The notes: generated from the letters alone by a model not told the origin. A stretch of 64,000 nt of DNA from Nannochloropsis oceanica (GCA_004519485.1 CP038127.1:248001-312000), one strand, 5' to 3'; shown: positions 22,401-33,692, counted from the first letter of the stretch. Made by a program: numbers and translations.

Positions 22401-23263
22401 AATCCTTCACGGAGGGTTGCGTGTTGCAGGCACTCTGGGCGCGGCACCCGGCCGCCATCGTGCTGGACGTAGTCTCTCCGCTAGTGCACATTCTGAACCC
22501 CAGCCTGCGGCCCATCAACCCCGACCTGTACTCCTTTGCGGAGAAGGCTATGCTGCGGCAGCTGGTCGGTGTCATGATGGCCTGCGGTGTTTCCTTCATG
22601 CATACGAACCGGGCCGGCCTCTATTCCCATCAACAGGGAGCGCACGACCCGCTGGAGATGGTCCCCATGCTAGTGCATCTGGCTGAGTTTGGCCTGTCCA
22701 ACGACGGAAGCGGGGCACCGAAGGACGAGGCCCTGCCCGTGCAGCGACCCCGGCCCGCGCGTGTCCTGCCGACCTTCGTCAAACTGCTAGCCACTCAGGA
22801 GGCCAAGCTGGAGGTCATGAAGCAGGCCGAGTGCCGCAAGGCGGATGCGATAAAGGCCAGGCACGGCGGCGTCTTACCTACGGCCTTGAATAAAAAGGCC
22901 GAGCGTCCCGGCCATGCCCTCCCATCGTTCTCTACGCCTTCTCCTGCCGACACCAAGAAGCCCCGGTTCGGCGCTGCCAACTTGTCGGCCAAGCTGTTGA
23001 TGCCTGACATGAAGGAGGAGCCTACGCACAAAACGTGGTTTGTAAAGCTAGGCACAAAGCGCAGCACCTCTAAAGCCAAGCCCAGCATCAGTTACAATGA
23101 CCGGTTGGACGCCCTTCAGCAGCAGGGGCAGGACGGGGGATCTCATCATTCAGGCGAGGCAAGGCAGCAGCCAGCGACAAACAAGGCGACCATCCGCTTC
23201 AAGTACGTGGCTGGCTACACTAACGCAGTCCGTCGTCCGGTTTGTATGAAGGATATGCTTTAG
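19477..23263 (+). CDS. CTF18: Ctf18, alternative clamp-loader large subunit
   Basis: Two exons, 19477-19563 and 19661-23263 (phase 0), give 1229 residues. Exon 1 is very acidic (MGDFDDDDLDAMLAAEEAM). The AAA+ module begins after a long acidic low-complexity stretch with LWVNRYSPSAFPHLLSDEAT, the Ctf18 signature. It continues with Walker A GPPGMGKTT near residue 554, FNASDDRSAAVL and Walker B IILDEAD near 611. The C terminus, VAGYTNAVRRPVCMKDML, matches the conserved Ctf18 tail that binds Dcc1-Ctf8. The Ctf18-RFC complex loads or unloads PCNA at forks and supports sister-chromatid cohesion and checkpoint signalling in the nucleus. RFC1 is excluded by the absence of a BRCT domain and by this tail. 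The protein is longer than human CHTF18 (about 975) owing to N-terminal and linker insertions. Confidence 0.92.
19817..19882 (+). repeat. 33-bp in-frame tandem duplication in CTF18
   Basis: Two adjacent copies of a 33-nt unit, each encoding ADEDNAAAANF, in the disordered acidic N-terminal region. They differ at two third-codon positions, so the protein repeat is exact while the DNA has begun to diverge. Confidence 0.95.
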
Positions 23264-26072
23264 AAAAGCTCGGGTGGTACAAGCGAGGGCATGGGATGGG
23301 ATCGTAACAGTAAAGTGCGAAAAAAGCAAAGTCGGCAAGAACCAGTGAACGGAAAAGTCAATTAAAGGCGGTCTTGTATCTTTTAATAGGTGTAACAGCA
23401 TAGGAATTGTGTTGCGAGCAGTATCTACTCGTCGAAAGCAAACAGGAAACGTGAGCTTTGCATTGATATTGCCTTTCTTTTCTTCCTTTTTTCACTAATC
23501 TTATGGCTAAATCTGATTATGGTTTTTGATTCTCAGGACTATCATTATTTGGATCGGAGGTGAAGCTGTTATCCCCCAGAAGCGGTCGATGATAGTAACC
23601 TCTTTCTCTGGGGGCCTGTCAGACTCATGCCCGATCCGCCCGAAACAACCGCTTAACGACACGTGATGTTATTGAAATCACAGAGGGTGGCGCTATGGAA
23701 CGTCTATGTGGGCGCGTGTCATCCTCTCACACAACGACACTCCCGAGGTCATCTTCAAAAAATTTCCCGGCTGCGGCATTTATCCACAGAGCATTTGAAA
23801 GCAAAGAGGATCCCATTTGCCATCTTGATACGGACGCCGAATATTTGGCGGACTACATCCACCGCATGACACCTGCTTGTGTGGTAGCACAAGCGCATCA
23901 CACGGCCGCTGGATCCACGTCGCGACGCAGTATGCTTACCATAACCTAGAAGATGCTGCGAGCAAGAGTTACCGATGGCTTGGAAAAAGCCGCAGAGATA
24001 TTTCTAGTTCAAAGGTGTACCAAAATATGACTTTACAAAAATTGAACAAATGAGGTGAAGGTCAGCGGTAAAAATTAAAAAATAGCACGTGCTAAACATG
24101 TTAAAGTTTTCCTTATTTTTCCCTGTGAGTCATTAAGTATTCACTATTTCTTTCTTCTTGCCTTCGCAATACCAAGCCGCCAATAGCTCTTTAATAAAAA
24201 CATCGATATCTTCCTTGGAAGGAAATGGGAAGAACAAGTGTGTACTTTCCGGCGTTGAGACAGTTTTCACAGTGCTTTTCACTGGTTTGGAGCAATTGAA
24301 ATATTGGCTGCCTAGAATCGGATTCTCCTGTTCCAGCCCATGTCAGACATGTGGGACGGGCCAGATCGCCCTTGTTTTAGTGGGTTAAATGGTTAAATTT
24401 TGGCAGAAATGATTTATTTATCGATGCATAACTCAGCGATCTTGCTCCCGGAGTTCGTAATAAGTTGAATACGTCGGAGAAAATCGATTGAAACCCAGAC
24501 GAGGCAAATGATGTCGGAAATGCAAAGCAAACAAGCCTTTCCAGATGTGTCTGATTTTGGGAATCGATTTGGGGAAGATCTATTCAGCCTTTTGTGTCTT
24601 GGGGATATTCAGAACGAAGTTTGCTACACTAAAGTCTTTCAGTGGGAGGATATGTCCACTCCAATCCCTGACACATCTCTTCACGAAGTTCAGTGTCCTG
24701 AGCATTTTTTCTAAAAAGTATGAAGCGAAGAGATTGACGCATCACCATACGTGAAATAGTTCTTTAAAGTGTTGTTTATCTATGACACCCATTGCAGGGA
24801 TCTGATGTGTGTCATTCTGATTTGGTGAATTTGAAAACCTGCCCCTGTCGTTTCTTAAAACAATTTGTTTTATGTCAATATGGATAGCTAGGTTTCCATA
24901 TTTTACGATTTTTGATCCTGAGTTAAAACGATATGGTAAGAGATTCTGTTCACTGCCAGGGGCCACCAGAGCTGTACTGATGGTGGCATGTAGAGGTAAT
25001 TTAGGTTTGGTGAAACTCTCATGTTCAAAGGCAGGAAATGTGTTCGCATGCATTATGTGTGTCTGTTCGTTGGTGATTTTTCTGCTTTGCCTTCTTTTAT
25101 TCCTTGATGTTTATTGGTACATGTTCTTTTCTTCCTCTTATCAGTCGTAATTGTGGACTTTCCTACTTTCGTATCCACCTCCTTGGAAGTGCAGCTTGGA
25201 TTGGTATCCTGGCGGATGACACATCAGCCCTCACCATCATGCAGGGGATAGGTATTGTCATGACTGGCAAGAAGGAAAGACAAGACTCTTTGAAATTACA
25301 GGATATTATTGAAACACTGTGGCTGGACATGTCTTCATGCTTTGCAACCTGCAGGAGCTTTTTTGCGATGCATTTTGAAGCAGGAGACATTTGGCGGATC
25401 AGAGGATGGGAAAGCGCTCACCGCTCCCGTCAATGGTGCTGCCTGCACATTGGTCATCGTTGATATATTGTTTCGTGGTGATAGCAAATCATGAGATGAA
25501 ATCATTGTGTGTCCAGGCCTGTTCGTACAGGAGAGCGGGGGCAAAGTCAAGAGATGCAATAGTACTCATCGATAGGAGAAGCGACTGTCAACTATAATAG
25601 AAATATTATTGGGACTAATGCCATTCGGGTTTGGTCAAATTTAGAGAGGCGCGCTGATCGGAACGTAAGTCTTATTTATTACCAAATTTTCTAAAAAATT
25701 ATACGCGATCTAGAGCGGGCATACAGGGGTCAGAGCCGCACAAGACTCGATATGATTCAAGTTTGTGGGGTCCTGTCCATGGAGATTTGATGATCTGCTC
25801 AGTGCTATGTCGGAGGTATTCTATGTAGAGAAACATAGCAAGAAATCGAAGAAGCGAGTTGTTGAAGTGACGACGCGAACGTCCGACTCATTCGCCGTCA
25901 TCTTTGCATGCCCTTATTACCCTTCACGTCCAGGAAGGCCCAGGTTGCGGTACCCTGTGGTCGGCGATATTTTGCGCCGTTCATATCTGAGCCGCTGGGC
26001 CGACGAACATTTGCCTCACGCAGCCCCACACACAATGCAGACAGTCACTCAGGGAACCAAACATCATCAATA
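23264..26072. other. AT-richer island without a recognisable gene
   Basis: About 2.8 kb that is visibly richer in A/T than its flanks. Only short open frames occur on either strand, none with a domain I can name. It should include the CTF18 3' UTR and the GH5 promoter. The compositional contrast and lack of genes suggest old inserted DNA, possibly a decayed mobile element, but I see no terminal repeats or diagnostic protein motif and do not assign a family. Confidence 0.4.
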
Positions 26073-27877
26073 ATGGCCCACCCGCAAGAAGACATCGGTG
26101 CCACAAATCCGTCGACGAAGCGGGTCATTGGGCCTCTGGTCTGGACTTCGGAGTGCCACAGCATTCTGGTGAACGGCCTGAAGGTGGCAATTAAAGGGAT
26201 CAATTGGTTTGGCTTTGGTACGTCGATGCGTACATGGGAAGGGGGAAGGAGGAGATGTCGTTGTCGTTCTTCCTCTCACCCTTAGGATGGGGTAAAGCGG
26301 GAAGGGGTAGGCTTGTCGCATACGTTTAGGCAGTATCCGTAGCCATTTAATACCTTAAGGTTGTGCCCGGGAGATCCGTGCGCAGAGAAGAAAGCGTGTA
26401 GCCATGGTTTGTCAAAAGCGCAGCGTTGGGGCGCTGTCTCTTTTTGCAACTCTCTTCTCCCTTCTCCCTTGCGCCCTTATTCCCTTTCTGCCACCCATCT
26501 TTCCAAACACTCCTAGAAACAACGGACGGCTGCGTCCATGGGCTCTGGGACGGCCTTTCCAAATCTCTAAGTGACTACCTGGATCTCTTACACACCCACG
26601 GGTTTAATGCGCTGCGACTCCCCTTCTCCGTCAAGCTCGCCCTTGCCCTGGACAGCACGTACCCCAACTCTAGTTTCGTTGCCGCAGACTCCTCACTTGC
26701 CGGCTTGAGCTGTGGGCAGATCATGGATCTACTGATTGTAGAATGTGGGAAGAGAGGGATTCTGGTTATGCTGGACCAGCACCGATTAGACCCCGAAAGA
26801 GGGATCTCGGATTTGTGGTATGATGAGGGATATGAGGAGCCGGTCATCTTGAAGAGTTGGGATGTAATGGTGGGGAGGTATAAGAAATATTGGAACGTTT
26901 TCGCGCTTGATCTGAAAAATGAGCCGCACGGCTCCTGTACGTGGGGGAGTGGGGAGGCCCTCACTGATTGGAAAGCGGCGAGCGAACGAGTGATGAAGTT
27001 TATCGCTCATGCCCACCCTGATTTTTTGGGGCTGTTCTTTGTGAGCGGGATATGGGGAGGGGGGGGGCATTGGTGGGGAGGAAACTTCAGAGGGGTGAGG
27101 ATGAAGCCAGTAGACCTTGGCGAGGAGGGGATGAATCGACGGGTTGTCTACACGCCCCATGTTTACGGCCCGGACGTGTACCCTCAGGCATATTTCTCGA
27201 GTTGGTCGTTTCCGAATAATTTGCCCGCAATTTGGGAGGCGCATTGGGGATTTTTGCGGGGGATGGAAGGGAGGGGCGGAGGGGAGGGAGGGAGGGCGGT
27301 GGTGGTCAGTGAGTGGGGAGGTTTCTGTAAGGGGAAGGATGCCAAGTGGCAGGAGAAGGTGGCGAGATATCTGTGGGAAAGAGGGATGGCGGATAACTTT
27401 TACTGGTGGTGCGTAGGTAGGGAGAAGGAGCGGGAGGGGCAAGGTGGCTTTGCGTGCTATATTTGCTTTGACTATCTTTGTCTCATCCTGCAATTAAGCG
27501 CGTGATGGTGCTCGTCTGCGAGCATGTCAACCTCACCTTTACACTCTCTATACCACAAATACGTGCACAGTCTGAACCCTAACAGCGGTGACACCGGCGG
27601 GATCCTCCTGGACGACTGGACTACTCTTCATATCGAAAAGCTTCGCATCCTCCACACTCTCCAGCCCGCTCCCACCCTTCTCCGTGAGTTAGACGTCCTT
27701 CCCTCTTCACTTCCTGAAAAAGAGAACAAGAAGGGAGAGAAGGGGAGGGAGGAGGAGAAGGAGGGGAAGGTAGTGAGGCTGTATGAGTACCAGCTGGGGG
27801 TCGAAACGGCCGCCCTCTCCTCCACGGTAGCTGCGGTGTCAGCTAAAAAGGTCAAGAGGTGCTTTGGCCTATTTTGA
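26073..27877 (+). CDS. glycoside hydrolase family 5 glucanase (cellulase-like)
   Basis: Three exons: 26073-26217, 26517-27408 and 27571-27877. They give 447 residues with consistent phases (1, then 2). The splice between exons 1 and 2 rebuilds the GH5 entry motif KGINWFGFETTDGCVHGLW. HGFNALRLPFS follows. ALDLKNEPHG carries the acid/base glutamate, and VVVSEWGGF carries the nucleophile glutamate. The exon 2/3 junction rebuilds FYWCLNPNSGDTGGIL, a typical GH5 C-terminal block. The family hydrolyses beta-1,4-glucans or related polymers, possibly cell-wall cellulose here. No signal peptide is visible at the present start (MAHPQEDIGATNPST), so either an upstream exon is missed or the enzyme is intracellular. 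A hydrophilic, Glu/Lys-rich tail follows the barrel. Confidence 0.87.
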
Positions 27878-28203
27878 GGAGGATTGAGGAATTTATGTGC
27901 GTGTGTCTCTATGAGGAATTTATGTGCGTGTGTCTCTATCTCTGTGTGTATCAAAAAATGAATTAAATCAGACTTAAAGAAATGAATTTATTGTGAGCAA
28001 AGGCAAGAGAAAAAAAAAAGCAATTTTAACTTTTAAAAAAACATTTAGGCCTTGCAGCGCCCCGCTAGGCCCGTACCATCACTACTTTGCGCTCCAACTG
28101 GTAGACGAGCCTTATTTCCGTTTCGCTTTTTTTATCGCCTGTCACCCCACTCGTACCATGTAAACCTCCCTACGGACGCAACGGCATCCCTTCTCCATCT
28201 TGT
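27878..28203. other. convergent 3' spacer
   Basis: 3' UTRs of the GH5 gene (+) and engB (-), including a perfect 27-bp duplication and an A-rich centre. No gene. Confidence 0.6.
27885..27938. repeat. perfect 27-bp tandem duplication
   Basis: Two identical adjacent copies of a 27-nt unit start 7 nt after the GH5 stop codon. No differences between copies, so the event looks recent. Confidence 0.95.
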
Positions 28204-29331
28204 CTACCGCAACGATGCCCGATGCAAACCAATATCACCCTTAAAGACGACATCATTCCTTGTGCACTCCACCAATGCTTTCCACAAGACCGACACGCCC
28301 GCTCCCGTACTCGAACTCACCATCAATACATCCTCCCTCCCTCCCTCCCTCCCTCCCTCATCCCCTTCCTCATCAAACAACCCCATTGCCTGCAAATCTC
28401 TCACCACCAATGCGTGGCTACGCGCCAAGTCTACCTCGTCTAATAAGTCACCCTTCGTCAGTATCACTTTGACTGGCACGCCCTTGGCTCTCAAGGACTC
28501 CAGTAAATCTTGATCCTCTTTGCATAGCCCCCTCACGCAATCCACCAACACACAACACAAAGTTAGCACCTTTCGCGACATGAAATAATCATTTGTCATA
28601 TCCCTCCATCTTCGCTTCTGCTGCATGGACGCCACTGCATGCCCATACCCCGGTAGGTCAGCCAATGTTAACACGGGCGGCTTCTTTCCCAACTGATAAA
28701 AGAAAACCGCATCCGTCCATCCTGCCCGATCCGACACCCGTGCCAACCCCCTACGAGGCGCCATCCCCGCCACGGCATTCACCAAACTCGATTTTCCACA
28801 GTTTGAATGCCCGGCAAACGCCACCTCCGGCAACATGTGCTTAAACAATGGCCACCCCTCCCTTCCTCCCCCACTCGCTGCGGCCATGTAAGTCGCAAAC
28901 CCCGTCGCCCCAATTTCTGAAGGATCTGCCGCATCATCTTTTGGCCCACGTCGATATCGAGATGTGTCCTTTCCACGCTGTTTTTGGCCCAGGCCCAAAG
29001 CCCGAATGCGTCGTAGTATCACAGAGTCCATGTGCTCCCCCCCGCCCGTGACTTCTTCCCCTGCCTCCCCCTTCTCTGTCTCTTGTGCCATCTCTGAGAT
29101 GCGTTCCAAGTGCCGACGCCGGTCTTGAAGCATAGTTTCAGAGACGCTGTCGGCCCGTTCTCGCCGTCGTTTGCTGTCCTTGGCCAGCTTGTCTTCCGTG
29201 GTAATTGAGTCGAGGGCTCGCTGGCGTCTACTCGTGCTGCTGCTTCGCGAAACGAAAGCTACTGCATATGTCTTTGATCTCCAGAAATGCTGTCGCAGAG
29301 TACATTGGCCGTAACTAATGGTGGCAGGCAT
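28204..29331 (-). CDS. engB: EngB/YihA-type GTP-binding protein, organellar
   Basis: Single exon, 375 residues from the ATG at 29331. The N terminus (MPATISYGQCTLRQHFWRS, then many Arg/Ser) resembles an organelle presequence, more mitochondrial than bipartite plastid. The TRAFAC GTPase core starts near residue 165: G1 GHSNCGKSSLVNA, G3 DLPGYGHA and G4 TKGD are all present. Bacterial EngB is needed for large ribosomal subunit assembly and cell division; organelle homologues are thought to assist organellar ribosome assembly. Close to the C terminus a Gly-Arg-Glu-rich insertion is encoded by a CCCT microsatellite at 28331-28359. The usual C-terminal helix (LWKALVECTRND) follows. It shares a 210-nt divergent promoter region with the ZNF598-like gene. 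Confidence 0.88.
   Translation of the reverse strand: MPATISYGQCTLRQHFWRSKTYAVAFVSRSSSTSRRQRALDSITTEDKLAKDSKRRRERADSVSETMLQDRRRHLERISEMAQETEKGEAGEEVTGGGEHMDSVILRRIRALGLGQKQRGKDTSRYRRGPKDDAADPSEIGATGFATYMAAASGGGREGWPLFKHMLPEVAFAGHSNCGKSSLVNAVAGMAPRRGLARVSDRAGWTDAVFFYQLGKKPPVLTLADLPGYGHAVASMQQKRRWRDMTNDYFMSRKVLTLCCVLVDCVRGLCKEDQDLLESLRAKGVPVKVILTKGDLLDEVDLARSHALVVRDLQAMGLFDEEGDEGGREGGREDVLMVSSSTGAGVSVLWKALVECTRNDVVFKGDIGLHRASLR
28331..28359. repeat. (CCCT)n microsatellite inside engB
   Basis: About six CCCT units on the plus strand. On the coding strand GGGA repeats give GGREGGRE-type residues. The tetranucleotide is not a multiple of three, so changes in copy number would shift the frame unless they come in threes. 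Confidence 0.88.
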
Positions 29332-29541
29332 GCTGCTGCTGGAGACCAGTGTATAAATCTGTTCAATGATGGAGCGGATGGTTAAAGAGTAAGAAGAGGC
29401 AGGGGGGTGGGGAGGTCAAGACAGGAATATATTCATGCCACTCTCGCTAACATATCACACTTACTAACTGTTCTCATTCAAAACCACCATGATCCCAAAC
29501 ATGCCAGGTATAGACGCGGAGGTTTAAATAGTCCGAATCGC
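29332..29541. promoter_or_regulatory. short divergent promoter region (engB / ZNF598-like)
   Basis: Only 210 nt separate the two proposed start codons on opposite strands, so transcription control is probably shared. No specific element was recognised. An open frame continues upstream of the ZNF598-like ATG to 29407 but lacks an ATG. Confidence 0.4.
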
Positions 29542-32462
29542 ATGTCGGCCTCGCAATCGCAAGCGGGGGGGGAAGACTTAATGAGCACACCGACTGCGGC
29601 CCCAGCCTCCGCTCCACAATCCTCCTCTACCTACACTAATCGAGGACGAGGACGACGACCTCGAAGCAACGATAGCAGCATTGACAATGGCATTAAGGGC
29701 GTAGGATGCGGGAACGGCAGCCGGCATCGACGCGGAGGGGGACGCGGTGACTTGAAAGGAGAGGCAGGGGAACGTGGAGCGCGAGGTGGCCGCCGGGTAG
29801 AGAATGGGGATGAGAAAGGACGGGAAAGGGGAGGGAGAGGAAGAAGACGAGACCGTGGTGCTGGACGGGAACATATGCCTGTGAGTTTAGTGCGAGCTGG
29901 CGCAGGAGGAGGAGCAAGAGGTGGAGGAGGAGGAGGAGGAGGAGGAGGAGGAGGAGGAGGAGGAGGAGGAGGAGGAGGAGGAGGAGGAGGAGGAGGAGGA
30001 GGGGCAGCAGCAGCAGTAGCAGCAGTAGGAGCAGGAGGAGGAGGAAGAGAACGGACAGGAGCAGGAGCGATAGGAGTAGTAGGAGCAGCAGTGACTGCAG
30101 GAGGTCAACGACCTTTGGCCTTGGCATCGCGCCCGCGCCAAGAAATAGACCACGACGAGGGGGACGGTGGGCGGCCATGCTGCGTGATATGTACGGAGCA
30201 CCTGGATCAAGGCAAGCATCGGCCAGCCGTCGGGGCGTGTGATCACGCGGGGACTTGCGCACTGTGTTTCATGCGTCTGCGATTGCTGGTCAAGAGTTTG
30301 GGATGCCCCTTGTGTAAGACGCCGTTAGAACAAGTGTATGTCTTCGATGGGCCCCTGTCATTGGTGCGTCCATACGCGAGTTTGGATATCTGGGGCACGG
30401 CGTGCGGGCCCGGGTATGTGCATGATGAGAAGGCGGGGATGTTTATGCCCAGTGGGTTTTATCAGCAGGTTTTCGTCCCGATTCAGAGCTTCAGGTGCTT
30501 GGACGGCGAGGGGGAAGGAAAGAGGGGAGGAGGGTGTGGGTATGAGGGGAAGAATGTGCAGGGCTTGGGGGCGCACCTGAGGGAGAAGCACGACCTCCAT
30601 TTATGTGACGTCTGCGTAGAGCACAAGCAGGTATTTGTGGGGGAACAGACAAAGCACAGAGGGAGGAAGGCCCTGGTGGCTCACATGGAAAAGGGGGAGG
30701 CTGCGGAGGGCTTTGCCGGCCACCCTCGGTGCAAGTTCTGCCGGAAGAAGCCGTTTTACGACTCGAGTGCTCTATTCCTGCACCTGAGGACGGAGCACTA
30801 CTCGTGCCATGTCTGTGAAAAGATGCAACAGCAGGAGCAACAGCAGCCCCAGCATCGCTACTACCGAGACTACCCTGCTTTGGAGAAGCACTTTCGACGT
30901 GAGCACCACTTGTGCGAGGACCCCGTGTGCCTGTCTCAGCGATTCGTCGTCTTCCCTCACGCAATCGACCTTCACGCGCATGCCCGAGTAGTCCACCCGG
31001 GCCAAAAGGGTCTCTCGCGGGGGCTAGACCTACACGCATCTGCCTTCAGAGTGAGGGGGCAGCAGGGATGGAGGGAAGGACAGCAAGAGGGCGAGGAAGA
31101 AAAGGAGGAAGGGGAAGAATGGACGCCGACGAGGTATTTGCCGTCGGCGGGAAGAGGGAGGGAGGTAGGGAGGGGGGAGGCGAGGAGGAGCCATGCGGCG
31201 ATAGTAGTGGACCCGACGGCGTTCCCAGCGTTGTCTGTTGACCCTGCAGCTTCTCCTGCGTCACAGATGGGCGTGTCTAGGGCGCCTGCACAGCAGCAAC
31301 AGCAGCAGCAGCAGCAGCAGCAGATTTCATCGCGGTGGGGCATTGAAGAAGGGAGGAGGAGAGGGGAAGGGTTTCCTCTATTGGGCCCTCCTCCCTCTAT
31401 TGCAAGTGCCTCGACTCGTCCTGATCCTCTTCCTCTTCCAGTGCGGTCTTTGCGCCTGCAAAGGGCACTGCAGCAGTTACAAGTCTCTCCACCCACAACC
31501 ACAGGAGAAGGAAGGGATGGAGGAAGCGACGGAGGAGGAGGAAGTATGTTGGCGCGCAACCGTCGATTTGCTGAAGCCTTGGGCATCGCGGCCGAGGTCC
31601 AAGGACAGGCGGCGGCCTTGGCCCACGTCCGAGGAGAGGGAGGGAAGGAGGGAGAGGTCGGGGTGGATGCCTGGGAGCTGGAGCTGGAGCGGCCGGTGTA
31701 CCCGCGTGAGTTGCTGGCATGGGCGATGAGTAATGCGACTAAGATGGAGGTGGTGAGGTTGGAGAAGAAGATCGAGGCGTTCTTGAGGGATCGAAAGGAG
31801 GCGAGCTTGTACTTGAAACCGATGGGGAGGGAGGAGCGGAGGCGGGTCCATCTCCTGGCGGAGTTTTATGGACTACAGAGCGTGAGCTACGACAACGAGC
31901 CCAGGAGGTTTGTGGCCCTTATCAAGACTGGTGGCGTTCACGCTGCTGCTACTGCTGCTACTGCTAGAGCCGGTGCTCCAGGTCCCCGAGCGCCTCTTGT
32001 GCTGCTGTCTGAAGCCGCAGCCGCTGAGACCCTGGCAGGACGCACAAGTGGTCTCGCTGCCATGACCTCCAGCAGCACACGCTCCACTGCTTCCCATTCC
32101 CCCCCGACCACCTCCGAAACTTCCTCCTCCTCCGCCTCCCTCCTTGTCACCAATATCGGCGAGTCCTCTGGCAAGGTCGTCACCGACCGCCTCCGCCTGC
32201 TATGTCCGTCCCTCCCTCTCCTCGGATATCACTGTCGCGAGCCCCCTTCCGAGTATGCAGAGCCCTCCCCCCCAGCCCTGGTCGTTTCTCTCGCCTCTCT
32301 CCAATCCCTAGCCTCCCTTCTCGACGAAGCACGGGCGCGACCCCAGGTCCTCTTCCCCTTCGTCCTCAAGGCCACCCTGGGGGGAGTCCCGGTGGTCGTA
32401 AAACCCACCCCCCCCGCAGCGGAATGTCTGCAGCAGCAGCGCCTGCAACAGCAGTCACAAAG

Positions 32463-32525
<63 letters not shown>

Positions 32526-33207
32526 GCCGAAGTGGGAAACGAGTGTGCTGGCTGGGAAGCTGAAGCCTCGCACCTTGCCCTCGCTTTCCTCTCTTCCTTC
32601 CTCTTTCTCTTTCTCCTCCTCTCATGTGGTGGCGGAGACGCGTCCCACTACTATTGCTTCCTTGTTGGCGAGTAGCAGCGGCAAGCAAGCAATGAAAGAA
32701 CAGCAGAAGCTAGGCAAGAGCCAGGCGAAGGTGACGAAGCAGGGAGGGAAGAAGAGGGGCGGGAGGAGGACAAGGGAGGGCGAGAATGTGGATGAGTTGA
32801 GGCCCGGACAAGCGATTGTTTGTAATCGGTGGGCAGATTTGGTGGATGACGAGGACGAGGACGAGGACGAAGAGGAGGAAGGAAGGGAGGGAAAGAGAGA
32901 GGGCGACAGAGGGGAGGTCCAGGATAAGGCCTCATTGGGCATGCAGTTGCACCGGGATGAGGAGGAGGAGGAAGAGGAGGGTAACGACAAGGAGGACGAA
33001 AAAGAAGTCAGGAAGGTGCACACTGTCACTGATGATTCGGGGGAAGACGAGGAGAAGGATGGGGAAAACGAGGACGAAGATGAAGAGGAGGAGGGGGGGG
33101 GGCTAGAAGAGGAGCTGGAGATGTCGTGTCCGGCGTGCACATACAAGCATATGTCAGATTTCTGTCCTATGTGCATGACGCCACGGCCAACGACCACGGG
33201 GAAGTGA
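29542..33207 (+). CDS. ZNF598/Hel2-like RING E3 ligase with R3H and RanBP2-type zinc finger
   Basis: Frame of 1221 residues; the first in-frame ATG is 29542 (MSASQSQAGGED). The N terminus is Arg/Gly-rich and includes a polyglycine tract. The RING lies at about 212-263 (CCVICTEHL, GACDHAGTCALCFMRLRLL, CPLCKTPLEQVYVFD). It is followed by C2H2-like fingers (CGYEGKNVQGLGAHLREKH, CKFCRKKPF with a downstream HLRTEH). This order is the ZNF598/Hel2 pattern: the family ubiquitinates 40S proteins on collided ribosomes and triggers quality control. Near 740-795 is an R3H-like domain (REERRRVHLLAEFYGLQSV, then NEPRRFVALIK). A RanBP2-type finger closes the protein (CPACTYKHMSDFCPMC). PolyQ tracts interrupt the linkers. 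Core call firm; the C-terminal R3H and zinc-finger additions are from motif reading. Confidence 0.83.
29922..30001. repeat. (GGA)n repeat coding for polyglycine
   Basis: About 26 uninterrupted GGA units in the N-terminal part of the ZNF598-like gene. This is a purine-only strand of 80 nt that could form triplex or G-rich structures, and is likely length-polymorphic. Confidence 0.93.
32464..32523. repeat. (CAG)n repeat coding for polyglutamine
   Basis: About 20 uninterrupted CAG codons in the ZNF598-like gene. A shorter CAG run occurs at 31292-31323. Confidence 0.94.
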
Positions 33208-33692
33208 GGAAGAGCTAGGCCTTGGAATATGGCTTGGAAGCGAGGGAGGGAAGATGAGCAGAAGTCCAATATTTTTCTGCAAAGAAGGAGACACGGACAA
33301 TAAGAAATAGTAGTAAATAGGACCACTAACACTAGGTAGGCAATGGTATCTTGGGAAAACAAGAACAAAGTAAACAAATCTCGAAATTTGTCATGGGCAA
33401 GTCATCGCCTACGTCGTCACTGTCGAGCTGAACAGGCCGTTAACTTAATTATATATTTCCCCCGTCGTCCATCCTTGAAAGAAAAGAAGCGGCATTCAGA
33501 GCTTCCCTTCTTCGTTGGTTTAATGTATTGTTGCTTGTCGTCCGGACAAATTGCATCTTGGCCCATCTCCTTCTTCTCCTCCTCTAATACTTGTTGTCAT
33601 CAGATTTGTATATTACAAGTAGAAAGGAGGGCACACTCCTCCTTTTCTTTCCCCCCCCTTCTTTCCCACCCACCCCTACATTCCTCTCCTGC
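33208..33692. other. convergent 3' spacer
   Basis: Between the stops of the ZNF598-like gene (+) and lepA (-). A/T-richer middle with pyrimidine-rich DNA near lepA. No gene seen. Confidence 0.6.

Noticed and set aside
24742-25560. Short minus-strand frames in the AT-rich island, considered as mobile-element remains
   Set aside because: No diagnostic motif, terminal repeat or family signature could be seen, so no element is named.
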